From assembly GCA_037974665.1 (NCBI GenBank), contig CM075766.1, positions 45,993,569-46,057,568 of the forward strand: a DNA stretch of 64,000 bases, given 5' to 3'. Under the pieces are notes generated by a model. That model ran no database searches, was not told the origin of the DNA, and saw only the letters and a program-made list of their open reading frames with translations. Of this stretch, positions 47,272 through 58,138 are shown in pieces. A program made the translations under genes and the position numbers. Origin of the DNA: Ehretia macrophylla (lineage: Eukaryota > Streptophyta > Magnoliopsida > Boraginales > Ehretiaceae). Numbering within the stretch: position 1 is the first letter of the stretch; each line of letters starts with the position of its first letter.

Positions 47272-50056
47272 AGTAATATACACATTATACATGTGACATG
47301 TTTTTTAAATTGGGTAGTAGTGCTCTAAAATTGGAATATTTGTGTTATTGGATGTCGAAAGGTTGATTTTGCGTATTTGTCTGTGTGTGTTGAGCTTCTT
47401 GTGTATGTTAGATATGCATTGGTGTTGCTGAGATTATATTAGAATGAGGGCATTGAATCAGCTTGTAAATTTGAAGGCTCGACACGAGCTGACAGAGTAA
47501 TTGGTGCTATACATGGTTTGAGGAGTCACTGATATGATACTTCTGCTAGTTAGGGTATAGAGGTTGTCTTAGATGATATAAATATGTAGAGGATTAAGAT
47601 TGGGATAGATAGATATTTTATTTAGGAGATTGAAATTAAAACAATGAATTGAATTGCCATTTTATCAGCAAATATAAATGAATATGGGACTGGTTTGCCT
47701 ATAGCGCGGCGAATTGGAAGTTCAAAAGAGTAACTGTTAGCAGCTAAGATGGGATAATGCAATGCAAAATTTTTCATCGTATATGGGTTATATAGTTTTA
47801 ATTTTTCCATGTGTTTCTGTAAGATAGTGAATTAATCTGGGAATAGTTGCCATTTTCTTATGGATAGCTAAACCAATAAAAAAGATCACTAGCACAAGCA
47901 AATATATGCTATAATACATTTAATTTGTATTTTTCGGCTGTAACTTTTGATGATCTTTGACTGATTGAGTTTGCATATCTCTTGTTGCTGCATGTGGAAA
48001 AGGATCAGTCAAGAAAGTGTTTTGTTGGTTCCTTTTTCTTTACAAGTTTTAAACTCGCGTGAATCGTTCGTGCAGATTCGTACCTGAGAAGGCCACAACA
48101 TTGGCATTTTCTCTTTTAAATGAACTAGCTGAGGTTAGATATCTACTGAGTTTCAAATGATGTTCATCTTCAGCTTGTATGTTTTGGCACCTCTCAATTC
48201 AATCCACTGCCTTGCTTTTGGTATCCAGGAGCTTAGGCGCAGGCCATGTCCTTTAGTCCTAGCGTCTTGCTCTGGTGGTTCAAAAGCCTGCTTGTACAAG
48301 TTCTTTCAGGTTAGTGAACACGAGCATTTGAAGGAATTTTCTATTGTGCAATAGTTTACATCACTGTATCAGTACTGTCTTTCTTCCTGAATGTAGTCGT
48401 ATAAAGATCCCAAGCATACTGAGCACACTTTTACCTCTATGGCCCTGTTGCTGATGATTTAACATCTGATGCAGATTATTGGAGGATGTGAAGGACAACT
48501 CAATCTGGTATGCGTTGACATCTAACTGATGCTTTGTGTATTGAAATTGGTTCCCGTCCTTGAAATGACATTAATTTTTGTTTACTACAGGAGAAGTTTA
48601 AAGTGCTTTCTATTATTTACGTGTACTTTCTTTTCTTTTGAAGGAGGATAGTCAGCTGGTTGCAAGTTGCATTTCAGGTCATATTTATGATTCCTCCCCT
48701 GTTAATTTTGCGAGTGATTTGGGTGCACGATTTGCTCTGCACCCTACCATTCTCAAGATGCCTGGTTCAGGAAAGCTAGTATCATTGGTTGCCAGAGGTG
48801 TCTCGTCTGGTCTGGATGCTTTATTCCTGACTAAGTTTGGACCCCAACGTACAGAGTATTGGCAAACTCTTTATTCCTCCGTCGTAAGTTTTAATTGGCC
48901 AAGTGACATTCACAATTGAACTTGTTATTTTCTTTTATTGATTAAAGGCTTCTCTTTTTTGTAGAGTTTAGGGTCCCCATTTCTCATTTTATGCTCAGAG
49001 AGCGACAATCTTGCTCCATATCCAGTCATATGCAATTTTGCTCAGCGTTTGCAACATCTCGGGGGAAATGTAAAACTTGTGAAATGGATCAACTCTCCTC
49101 ATGTGGGTTAGTATTAGTTTATTTCTTGTTTGTCTATACTGCCACACTGTACCATCTCATTTAGTTTTTAGGGAACATATTCTGTTTTGTTGTCATTGTA
49201 TGCTGCATTTCTGTTTGAGCAGCCTGCCTCTAAAATTGTCTAATATCCAATTAGAATGTGCTGCAACCTCCTTTGCCTCGGTGTATCTTTTGTCTTACTG
49301 CTATTGGCATCTCTTAGTCACCTGTACCATTTGGTAACTCAGTTCTATATTTTTGAAAAAGTTGAAGTTGATAAACTCTTTCGTGGTTTTCTTTGTAACT
49401 CCGGAAATGCATTTGGTACTGGAAAATGTCATCTTTGGCCTTGACTTAGAAAATAATTTTTTATTTAAAAATGAAGGAAATCATTAGGCACTGAAAGGAG
49501 TGATTATTAGCTTAGCTCCATTGTTGTTAGGTTATTCGTAGTATTATATGGTTGCTACATTGTTGCAGATCACTTGAGAAGTTATCCATACGAGTACAGA
49601 GCTGCTGTAACCGAGCTGTTCGAGCAATCATTTTTATTTTTTACCCATAAAATTCAGAAACTCAGGGAGACAACTGGCATGGATTACAAGCATGATGAAA
49701 TATCTAACTTGATTTGTGACCTTCAGAATGCAGCAGTCGACTCAGCTGAGAGCCTCGGAAGAGTAGCACTTGGACCAAATGACCATTTCTTCATGCCAAG
49801 TTCAGTGGATGACCAAAATGACAAGGATTCTGGGATCTTACAAGAGGAGCGGAAAGAGAGATTACCTCATCGGCCAAACCCTGGTATGAGTGCACATAGT
49901 GTCCTTGGCCAAATCCTGTTCGATGCATGTGTTCCAAAGAACATTGAAGGTTGGGATATTAGATTTTCTGGTTCCTTGAATGGGCAGCCATTTGCTTCTG
50001 CTCGCAAGTATTCTGGCTTGAATGCTATCAAACGCATTGGGCGCTCAAGATTATGA
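46961..50056 (+). CDS. DUF829/TMEM53-like alpha/beta-hydrolase, copy 3
   Basis: Seven exons: 46961-47187, 48076-48133, 48229-48309, 48475-48507, 48644-48883, 48965-49106 and 49569-50056, giving 422 codons plus stop. The first residues differ (MLISSCSSSSG against MFRSSCSSSSG). The hydrolase motifs persist with one change beside the nucleophile region (LASCSGGS against LASFSGGS) and Ser for Ala in the strand before LILC (SLGSPF against SLGAPF). Its distal upstream DNA is ancestral, but the proximal promoter is replaced by the TTC38-bearing insert, so its expression may differ from copies 1 and 2. A telo-box at 46938-46946 survives just before the ATG. Confidence 0.87.
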
Positions 50057-51957
50057 GGCATTTTGGCATAAATATGAGGAGCTTAACTATGTTTCCTGAC
50101 AATGGCTCGCCCCGAGATGCCTAGGAAGAGTTCAGAAGATGGCATGAGGTGATTTTGATAGTAAAACTGACAAAAATGTCTGCAATGGCTTGAGCTTCTG
50201 ATTTAAATGTGTGCAGGTAGCACAAAAGAACGTGTACAGGTTATGCCCTTGGATCAGTTTGTTTTATTGACTATCAAATCTGTATTTAGAGGCTTTTCAA
50301 GCTATTATAACTTTACATGTATAGAGACATGGTATAAGCAACTTGTAACCTCATTTTGCACATTTGTACAGCTAAATCTTGTGGTCTCTATTCACGCTCT
50401 TTCTTTCAGGAAGGGAGGATTAGGCAAATCCTCAGTTTTGAGCGATAGATTTGGCAAAACAACTCAAAAGAAGATAAAAGAAGTATCGTTAATATATAAA
50501 TTATAGTATATCCTCATCTTTGACTTTTTGTTCTTTTTATGAACGTTTCTTTGGGCAATAATTTGTAGCCATTTTTTCATTTTGGGAAGAGATTTTCATA
50601 TGATGCTAGCAGGCTATTTAGAAAATGGTACCATGTCGCAGGCCATTGAGATTAATTCGAATCTCATGAGAATGTGAGACAAAAAGAAAAAAATACAACA
50701 CTAGGAAAATGAATAAAAAAGAATCATTTGAACGAATTTTTTTTAAAAAAAAATAGAAGATTGAGATTAATTCAATTTTGAGGGGCTTGATTATGAAATG
50801 TTTAAAGCGAATCATCCACCAATTTAAATGAAATATTTTTATTTAAATAATTTTTGATTTAGATGTGAGATGTTTCAAGTTTAAATTTGTGTGTAATATT
50901 TTATGTGATGTATAATGACCAAAACCTTTTTAAAATCAAAAATATATATATATTCCTCCGACGATTTAGCTATTAACTTTGGAAGTTGCTCTGATCATAT
51001 CTTTTATTTTTTCTTAATTTCGTTGAGGAATTTATACAATCTAGAAATTAAAGGTTAATGAAGCTAGTACATATTTTTAAGATAATAAAAATTATAAATA
51101 AATAAATAATACAATAATTTTTTTTTTTGGCAAAAGGCGCTTTAGAATTATTTTCTTCTATTTCTAAATGAACTATAGCTTAACAGATTTCTTTCTTTTT
51201 TTCTTTCATCTTCATCTTTTTATGTATTTTTATTATTATTTGGAATTAGGAGCAGATGGTGGATGTCAAAGAGTCCCCATTACATGAACACGATAGCATC
51301 GTGTAGCAATCACACTAAAAATCTTTTTGTCTTTTTTTTTCTCTTTTTAAAAATAAAATACACTATCATATTACAATATGTTCCTCATTTTTAAAGCCTG
51401 TTTCTTTATAACTTGACTGAGATTTTATAAACATTGAATGAACTTGTATAATATTTATACGATCCACATTATTGGATTTAAAAACTTGTGTGAACCATAT
51501 TGAAAGTCAATTAGAAAATATATTTACACATGATATGTTATAAATCTTTACCAATTGTGCTTATCTCAATGTTCTTTATTTTTCCTTTTTCCCTTTTCCC
51601 TTTTCCATTTTTATTTGATTAAATAGTAACAAAGAGGTTGTCATCTCGCTAAGATATACATTTGTCTAATAATCAAATAGTCTAATAAAAACATAAAAAT
51701 AGTCATTTACCTATTACATGAAATTGGACCATCCGGTCTTATCCTTACAAACAAAAGACTTGTTACCAAATCAAACAATTTTGACCAAACGGTCCTGACA
51801 CGCAACCTGAACCAATTTGCAACAGCGCCCCCATGCAGTTTTTTTCCTTAGCTTTCCCTCTCTGGCCCCCCACCCCCCTCCCAATCTATAGTTACAAGAC
51901 ACGAACAAGTACCAGAGATCTTTTCGCGGCAAAGTCCCTTGATCAGATCAACTCTTC
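50057..51957. other. 3' flank of DUF829 copy 3 and spacer
   Basis: Aligns with the unit 1 and 2 spacers with more substitutions and small deletions than those show to each other. No gene is supported. Confidence 0.5.
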
Positions 51958-52526
51958 ATGAAACCTCGTATAATCAATAACGCATCAACACATCCACAAA
52001 AACCACCCTTCTCCATCTGCATGGAACAAAAACATAACCATCTTACCGATCTTCAAGCCTCTCTCTATAAGCCAAAACCTAATCCTGTATGGTCTTTTCT
52101 TTCCTTTTTCAGCAAATTATCTTTTACGTGTTTATATCTTTCTATGTGAATTTTTCTTTTTCTTTTTTTCTTTTTTGATTCAAAGGATGGTTTAAACCAT
52201 TTTTCATCACTTTCAACCAACGTGTGTCGCATATGTATGTGAATCTTTTATTCATATATGTTAAGAAAAAAATTATTTTTTTTGGCAGAATAAGAGGAGA
52301 AAACGATTTGAGTCGATGAAAAAGCTGTTGGACACCAATAACACGCCATGGAGTTGTCAATTTATGCCTGACCAAGTATGTTTTTCTCTTTTTTTCTTTT
52401 TGGCTTTTCTTCTTAAGCATTTTATTCTATTATTATATGTAGCTGAGATCCTTTAACATAGTAATGTTATGAATCTGACGTTTATGTTAGATTGGAAAGG
52501 GGGATTTGCACAGAAGAAGACGATGA
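51958..52526 (+). CDS. Putative small gene X, uninterrupted copy (83 aa), unknown product
   Basis: Three open segments join in phase: 51958-52086 (43 codons, MKPRIINNASTHPQ to YKPKPNP), 52289-52375 (29 codons, NKRRKRFESMKK to QFMPDQ) and 52491-52526 (ending in four Arg, then TGA). Introns begin GT and end AG. The product would be small and basic. I know no family with this sequence. This is the only copy not split by the hAT element. Support is limited to open phase and conservation between recent duplicates, so it may be non-coding. Confidence 0.3.
52059..52066. other. Empty hAT target site
   Basis: A single CTCTCTCT between CTTCAAGC and ATAAGCC marks the unoccupied site that is duplicated around the 580-bp element in units 1 and 2. 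Confidence 0.85.
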
Positions 52527-53227
52527 TGATGACGAAACATGTTTATTTATTTAACTGCACGACTTGGACATAGGATTGATTGTTGACTTCTTGTTATCTC
52601 TTGTATTCCTGCCTCTTTTCTGTTAACCCGATATTGAATTTCCATAGAAGATGCCCCTAGAAGAGAAGCAACTTTCTTTTTCCTTGGTGTTAATTGGACG
52701 TTGGGTGGTTGTGGTGGTTTTGGAGCTGGGTTTGGAGATAGAGCTGGTGGACGGGGTGCCGAAGGAGGCTGTGATTGATTTGGTGGCGGCGGATCCTTTG
52801 GTAAGGGTGGGGGAATTGGGATTTCGATCATCTCATATCATTATAATGATAAGTAATTGGTAAACACTCGCCCAGGTCTAGTCACTACAACCCCTTTTGT
52901 GAGGAGACGATAATATGTCCATGTAGAGATCTAATGGTTGTGATAGGCTCATGTAATTATGACAAAATTGTCACATGGAATCCAAAGGTGGTGATAAACT
53001 CATGTAATTATCATAACTTGATTTGGACATACCATCAACAATATTGGATCTCTCTCATAATATTATATGATAAGAGATAATCCAAATCTAGGAATTGATG
53101 GTGCCATTGGAAAAGGTTTAGTACTAGTTGGATAAGAAACGGCGTTTGTGGTGGTAGAAGGTGGCAGAAACAGAAGGGAGGAAGGAGGAGAAAGAAAAAG
53201 AAAAAGGGGAAGTGAAAATAAAATTAA

Positions 53228-54291
53228 GAAAGGATAATAAATTCATTTGAGATGCTTAAACTTTTAACCTCTCTCTTAGGTTTTTTGATGTCATCTAACA
53301 GAATGATTTGAATGAAATCATTTTAAAAAGATTTTGACCCTTTTGCTGTTAAATTTTTTTCTATTATATCAAGACTTGTTGGATAGTTTAGTGGCCTCTG
53401 AAGTAATTTACACAAAAAATAAAAAATAAAAAAATCAAGGAATATGAGATCTTTCTGAATATGCCGTTCTGTAGAAATTAAATGACTTGGTCCAAATATT
53501 GCTACAAATGGTGTCCCATGTCTTGTGCACATTGCTTCTTTCTTGGAGTCTCGCCAAACTTCCTTGTTAGCTTTTCTTGCTTTCTCTTTTTTTTTTTTTT
53601 TTGCTTAAAGCCCCCGGTGTCCGGGACCACAATGGCCCGACTAATCCGGAGTTTGGTCCAGGTAGTGCTCGCAGAGTCTGACTCTTACTTGGGGAGAAAG
53701 ACCTAACTCAGAACTGTTTAACCTTAGCTTTTCTTGCTTTCTTAATCAGGATGAATATTCTTTAATAGAAAAGTAGGGTCCCCCACTCAAGGACAAGATG
53801 AGGTAGAACTTTTGAAATTATATGGAAATATGAGGAGGTGAGAAAGAGGTTGTACGGTAAAAAGATGGGTGGAGGAATTCTTAACAAGAGTTCAATGTAA
53901 ACACTTAGATGAGATCTCATGTGTTTCTAACTAATAAAGAAAATGATTCTCAATAGAACTTCGATACCGCCTAGTGAGATAAGAGTTGGTTTGATTTGAT
54001 TTGGTTAGGTAATTCTTATGAGATGGCCTGCTACAAAAACAAGTGGCACTGATAAATCTATATAGCTGCCCCATGGGATAAGGGTTGATTTAATTTTGGT
54101 TTGATTTAATCATGTGAGATGTTAAGAGTTAATCTTGTGAAAAGTGCTACAAGATTCTTTAAGTAGACATTTGCCAGTTTAAATTCCAAGATAATATTCT
54201 GTATTTGGAAAGCTAATTGAACATATTTAAGTAGTTTGAATTCCCTTTTGTGTGTATGGCTTTCTTATATATAATCCTTTTTCTTATGCAG
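53228..54291. other. Right edge of the array to B3 gene 1
   Basis: The first B3 exons expected here (MVVSKKK-type exon 1 and MKKVK-type exon 2) are not found. A segment at about 53600-53700 (CCCCCGGTGTCCGGGACC, then CCCGACTAATCC) resembles a dispersed plant repeat I cannot classify. A probable LINE tail lies at 53820-54110. Confidence 0.45.
53820..54110 (+). mobile_element. Probable LINE 3'-end remnant
   Basis: The end phrase TATAGCTGCCCCATGGGATAAGG, followed by TTTAATTTTGGTTTGATT, resembles the 3' tail of plant LINEs (a 'TAGCCGACCCCA...GGGATAAGG...' type ending). No coding part is readable. A better-preserved relative lies at 59867-60185. Confidence 0.4.
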
Positions 54292-56314
54292 GTGGTTTCA
54301 CTACAGTCCAACAAACCTAGAAGGTTGGTCGTGCCTTAATTCCTATGGCTTCTTTATTTTCATATTTTCTTTCAATTTTTGGAGATTAATCATGTCGGAA
54401 TTCGGATTCTCTAATGTTGTTAAAGCTGGAAAGGGAAGAGCGCAATAAGTCATGATCTTTATGGAAAAACTGAGGTCACATCATCTGTTATGGAGCGAGC
54501 TCAAGCTGTACAAGCAAATTTGGATGCTAACTTTCCCAGCTTCATCAAACCAATGATCAGATCAAATGTCACTAGAGGTTTCTGGCTGGTAATTATTTGA
54601 TCATTATTTATTTGATGAAACTTGACACGGTCGACATTTTTTTCCTAATATTATGGACTATCTTCCCTCTTGGCAGTCTCTTCCGAACCTATTCTGCAAA
54701 CTGCATTTACCAAGGCGTGATTCAACAATTACTCTGATAGATGAAAGCCAGAGGGTGCATGATACAAAATATCTTGTAGAAAGGAACGGGCTCAGTGCCG
54801 GGTGGCGGGGGTTCTCGATTGCACATAACTTAGTCGAAGGAGATGTACTTGTTTTTCATCTGGTTGGAGTCTGCAGAATGAAGGTAGCAATGTAAACCTT
54901 TTACTTCACATTTGCATATGTGCAAATCTACTTTAGGCATTGTGAGGGGACTTTAGGCTAGACGCTCACCCACCCCACAGAATGCTTGAAAATACTTCCA
55001 AAATATATCATTTACAAACCATTTAGCTCCATAGGCTACTAAATTGGTCACCAAAAGTGCATAGCCCCCACTGATTTACCAAAATTTGATGATCAGAAAC
55101 TGTTAATCCAGATGTTAACATGCAAAAATATAATCCGTGATTGAGAATTTTTAGAAAGTTATCTTTGAGTTTGATATCATGCATTTTCTGTTTGGGTGTT
55201 TTTACTGGATTTTGTAGGTATATATAGTTCGAGCCAATCACTTGGGAGAAGTAGATGCGGCACTTAGCCTTCTCCACTTAGATGCTCGAGCAAGACAAAT
55301 GGACCATGGTCAGCTAGTTCCTTCATTTTCCAGCTGCACAACTTTGATATTGTGATTCTAGGTATATGTTTTCACTGTCACTCTTTACCTGCTATCTTGA
55401 TTTTCGACAGCAGAGCAACCAAGCCAGGATAATAGACACCTCAAAGAGTCCCCTGAAAAGTGTCTAAATCCTTGTCTGCAACAAGTTCCTTCTGAACAAT
55501 GGGTGGTAAATGAGAATGTCCATGAAGATCTTAGCCTAGCTCTGGAAGGTACCATAGCCTTGATGTTAGAGAAACACTCGTTTATCTTTTTCCCTTCCCT
55601 TTTTGCTTTTAATGGTCTCATTGCCGGCAACTCCTATAACATAAGTTGCTTTGAAAATTGGATTTGGATCATCTCATAATGTTATGCTATTATAGGAAGA
55701 TCTATTTTGTTGATTATTTGATCAAACGGTGATAAATTAATGACAATAAAAAGGTATTGGTTGTCATTTCATTGAAGTAACCAATACTTCATCACCGTTA
55801 TATCAAACAATCCAATGGTCCAAATTCTATCTCATAAGGTTATGACTTATAAGAGTGTCATTGTTATGAAAGGATCCAAATCCTCAAGAATTGTTAGGCC
55901 TACTGTACTTCTAATCATTTCACACGAAGATATCCTCAAGTACATTGGTTTGCATTGGTTGTAGGACTTATCACTGAGACCCTCAGTATCGCCGATGTTG
56001 TTAAAGCTAACAAGATTATTATCTCTCCACAAGATTTTGCTGGCTGGAAGAAGCGATCAAGATGCTTTGAGCATCTGCATGATAGTCTGGGTTGGATACG
56101 TGCTCGACTAGACCATCTTGTTTTCTGTATTCTTGAATCAAATGAAGCTGTGTGTAGAAAGCGTAGTAGAGAAGCTGGTTACAAATGGGATCATGGAAAA
56201 GAGATGAGAACTTTCAAGGTGAAGATGTTAGAGTTAAAAGAGGCAACAGAAAGGCTTAATGCCGAAATTGAAGTTCTCAAGATAAATGCTGAGATGCATA
56301 AGATCACACTATAG
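54292..56314 (+). CDS. B3-domain protein (At5g42700/Os01g0234100-like), 5'-truncated gene 1
   Basis: Exons in phase: 54292-54323, 54426-54588, 54677-54883, 55218-55308, 55411-55548 and 55965-56314 (TAG). The B3 DNA-binding domain spans FPSFIKPMIRSNVTRGFWL, FCKLHLPRRDSTITLIDE, GLSAGWRGFSIAH and VEGDVLVFHL, then KVYIVRANH. After the domain come a variable linker (QPSQDNRHLKESPEK) and a C-terminal region (FAGWKKRSRCFEHL to ERLNAEIEVL) with a coiled-coil look, as in the longer members of this subfamily. The acceptor at 54425 restores KPRSWKGKSAISHDLYG; other frames there stop. The two upstream exons with the start codon are missing between the array edge and 54292, so the gene probably lost its 5' end. 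The remaining frame is intact. Confidence 0.75.
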
Positions 56315-57047
56315 TTTAAGGGAAAAACATGGTGTCCGTTAATGATGGACTACATCATTATGAGAGTCTAATGTCCGTCAATATCATTATAAGAGCCTGA
56401 CATTCATCATTGGCGGATGAAAGAGTAATCCGTAGTTAAGAAGTCATGGCAAATGTGAATGCTGGGGGATTTTAGGCACCATTTGACTTTGTATAGCTTT
56501 TTGATGTAGCTCTGCACCCACTTTTGGTATTGGTTAAAAGCACTTTTAAAGTAACAGTGAAATCTTTAACCAACAAAACTAGTTTTGCAGTTTTATTGCC
56601 TATTTCCCGTTGTCTTTGCAAAATGTTCTCTTAATATTTCTTGATATTTTTAGAAGGTTTATTCCTCTCAAACTTGCAAAGCAGTTTTAGAAACGATTTA
56701 TAGTGGATTTGAATTCTCTACAATACAATACCATTGTAATACACATTCATCATTGTATTTACCGCAAGAATCACCACTTTAACTTAGTATTCTTTAATAC
56801 AACTTGCTTATTTAGTACATGTTTTATTTAAAATTAATAGATTCTTATTTAGTAAATTAGTATTCTTTAGAATGGGTACAACAAGAACTCCTTTACAATC
56901 TTTTGTAATTTCTAGCATACACCTATTGCATTGGCTAATGTACTTGAAATTTGACCAAAAACAATATATATTCTTTTTATATTCAAAATAGATTTAAGTA
57001 CCAAAATTGATCTCGAGACTTCTCGCATCTAAGTGAAAATTATACCA
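56315..57047. other. 3' flank of B3 gene 1
   Basis: Non-coding. A degenerate repeat around 56330-56420 (TGTCCGTTAATGATGG, TGTCCGTCAATATCATT) may be part of the 3' untranslated region. Nothing else recognised. Confidence 0.5.
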
Positions 57048-57242
57048 TTATATCAAATGCGTATCACTCATAGTGTTGTCCACCTGCCTATCTCCTGTGT
57101 CAGCTGCGTCCACTTGCACCTCATTATAGTTTGGTCCATCTCGATCATCTGTAACTTCTTGATGAGAGCCTGGGCAACTGTTCTTGTAATGGCCACCTTT
57201 CTTGCATAGCTTACACTTTCTGTCTCTTCCCAACTTTTCCAC
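57048..57242 (-). pseudogene. CCHC zinc-knuckle fragment, probably transposase-derived
   Basis: A minus-strand open frame of 64 codons contains RKCKLCKKGGHYKNSCPG, a zinc knuckle of the form C-x2-C-x4-H-x4-C. It is followed by an acidic tail. This C-terminal arrangement is seen in plant MULE/FAR1-type transposases. No SWIM or transposase core is present next to it. It lies between B3 gene 1 and the inverted B3 exons, near a possible MITE. Confidence 0.5.
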
Positions 57243-57265
57243 AAAAAAAAAAAGAAAAACATTAG

Positions 57266-57705
57266 CAGCTTGTTTGGATTGGTTTTTTTAAAGGAAAATA
57301 AAGGAAGGGTTCCCTGTTTGGATTGCATTTTCAGTTTCAATAAAAAAATTGGAGGGGTTCTAAAATCCCTCCATTTCATTTAATGAGAAGGATTTTACAA
57401 TTCTTTTAATTTGGGATAAAATAAAGAGAAAGGAAAGAAAAATAAATTAAAAGACTAATTTATCTTTAATTCTTTCTATGACTATCTTATAAGAAAGGAT
57501 AATAAAGTAATTTTTTATCTAAAATTATCCTATCCTTTCCTTTCCTTTACTTCTCCAATCCAAACAACAAATTATAAATTTCTTTCATTTCCTTTCCCTT
57601 ATTATTTTTTTGCAATCCAAACAAAAGATTTATTTTCCTTTCCTTTCCTCTATTTTTCTTCCTCTACTTTACTTTCCTTTCCTTTCCCATGTGCAATCCA
57701 AACTG
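57266..57705. mobile_element. Possible MITE with TTGTTTGGATTG/CAATCCAAAC ends
   Basis: TTGTTTGGATTG near 57272 and TGTTTGGATTGCA near 57317 are mirrored by TGCAATCCAAAC near 57610 and 57693. The interior is rich in GGAAAGGAAAG on one side and CTTTCCTTTCC on the other, as an inverted-repeat element would be. The exact ends and target duplication are not clear. Confidence 0.45.
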
Positions 57706-57797
57706 GGGGTAGAAGTCTCAATCATAAACAAGTAAAAAATCAAGATATGTATACAACAAACAGGACCATTTCCTAGTCTTCGCATGAAAGCACATAC

Positions 57798-58138
57798 ATC
57801 CTTATAGCTAACAGGAGGCTTGCCAGCAACACGAGGAGACTTCCTTACAGGCAGCAATGGCTGCTTGAGTGTTCTGGGCTTCACCTTCTTCATTTGCAAA
57901 AGATAAAAGTAAAAACCAAAGAAATTAACCTCTGTGAAAATCAAAGCCATTTATATAGATCGATAAAGAATGAAAGATGGGTGGTGAAATGGTAGACCGG
58001 AGAAGGCTTGAGAGTGGTGGGGGTTCGGAGAGCTAGAGCAAGCTTGTTGAGGTTAAGCTCTTCCATTCTCTTCTTGTTCTCTTCCAATCTCTTCAGTCTG
58101 CACTCTTCATAACCCAACTTCTTCTTTGATACCACCAT
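57798..58138 (-). pseudogene. Inverted orphan exons 1-2 of a B3 gene
   Basis: On the minus strand, exon 1 (58138-57998, MVVSKKKLGYEE to TLKPSP) and exon 2 (57893-57798, MKKVKPRTLKQP to SYKD) match B3 gene 2 exons 1 and 2 in length (141 and 96 nt) and splice sites. No B3-domain exons follow in this orientation. Upstream (58190-58270) it also keeps the gene 2 leader and promoter, including GACAATTTGAATTCAAAT in inverted form. It is therefore an inverted partial duplicate with start codon and promoter. It could be the displaced 5' end of gene 1. Confidence 0.8.

Larger units (their letters stand above)
45756..53227. repeat. Tandem segmental duplication, unit 3 (partial)
   Basis: Similarity to units 1 and 2 starts at CATCATTTTTGTACAC and ends near 53227, shortly after GAAAATAAAATTAA. 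It lacks the PreP pseudogene and any further KRP piece. It also lacks the hAT insertion and the expanded direct-repeat cluster, and it has extra stretches of about 33 bp (near 52437-52470) and 85 bp (near 52578-52662) not found in units 1 and 2. Confidence 0.9.
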
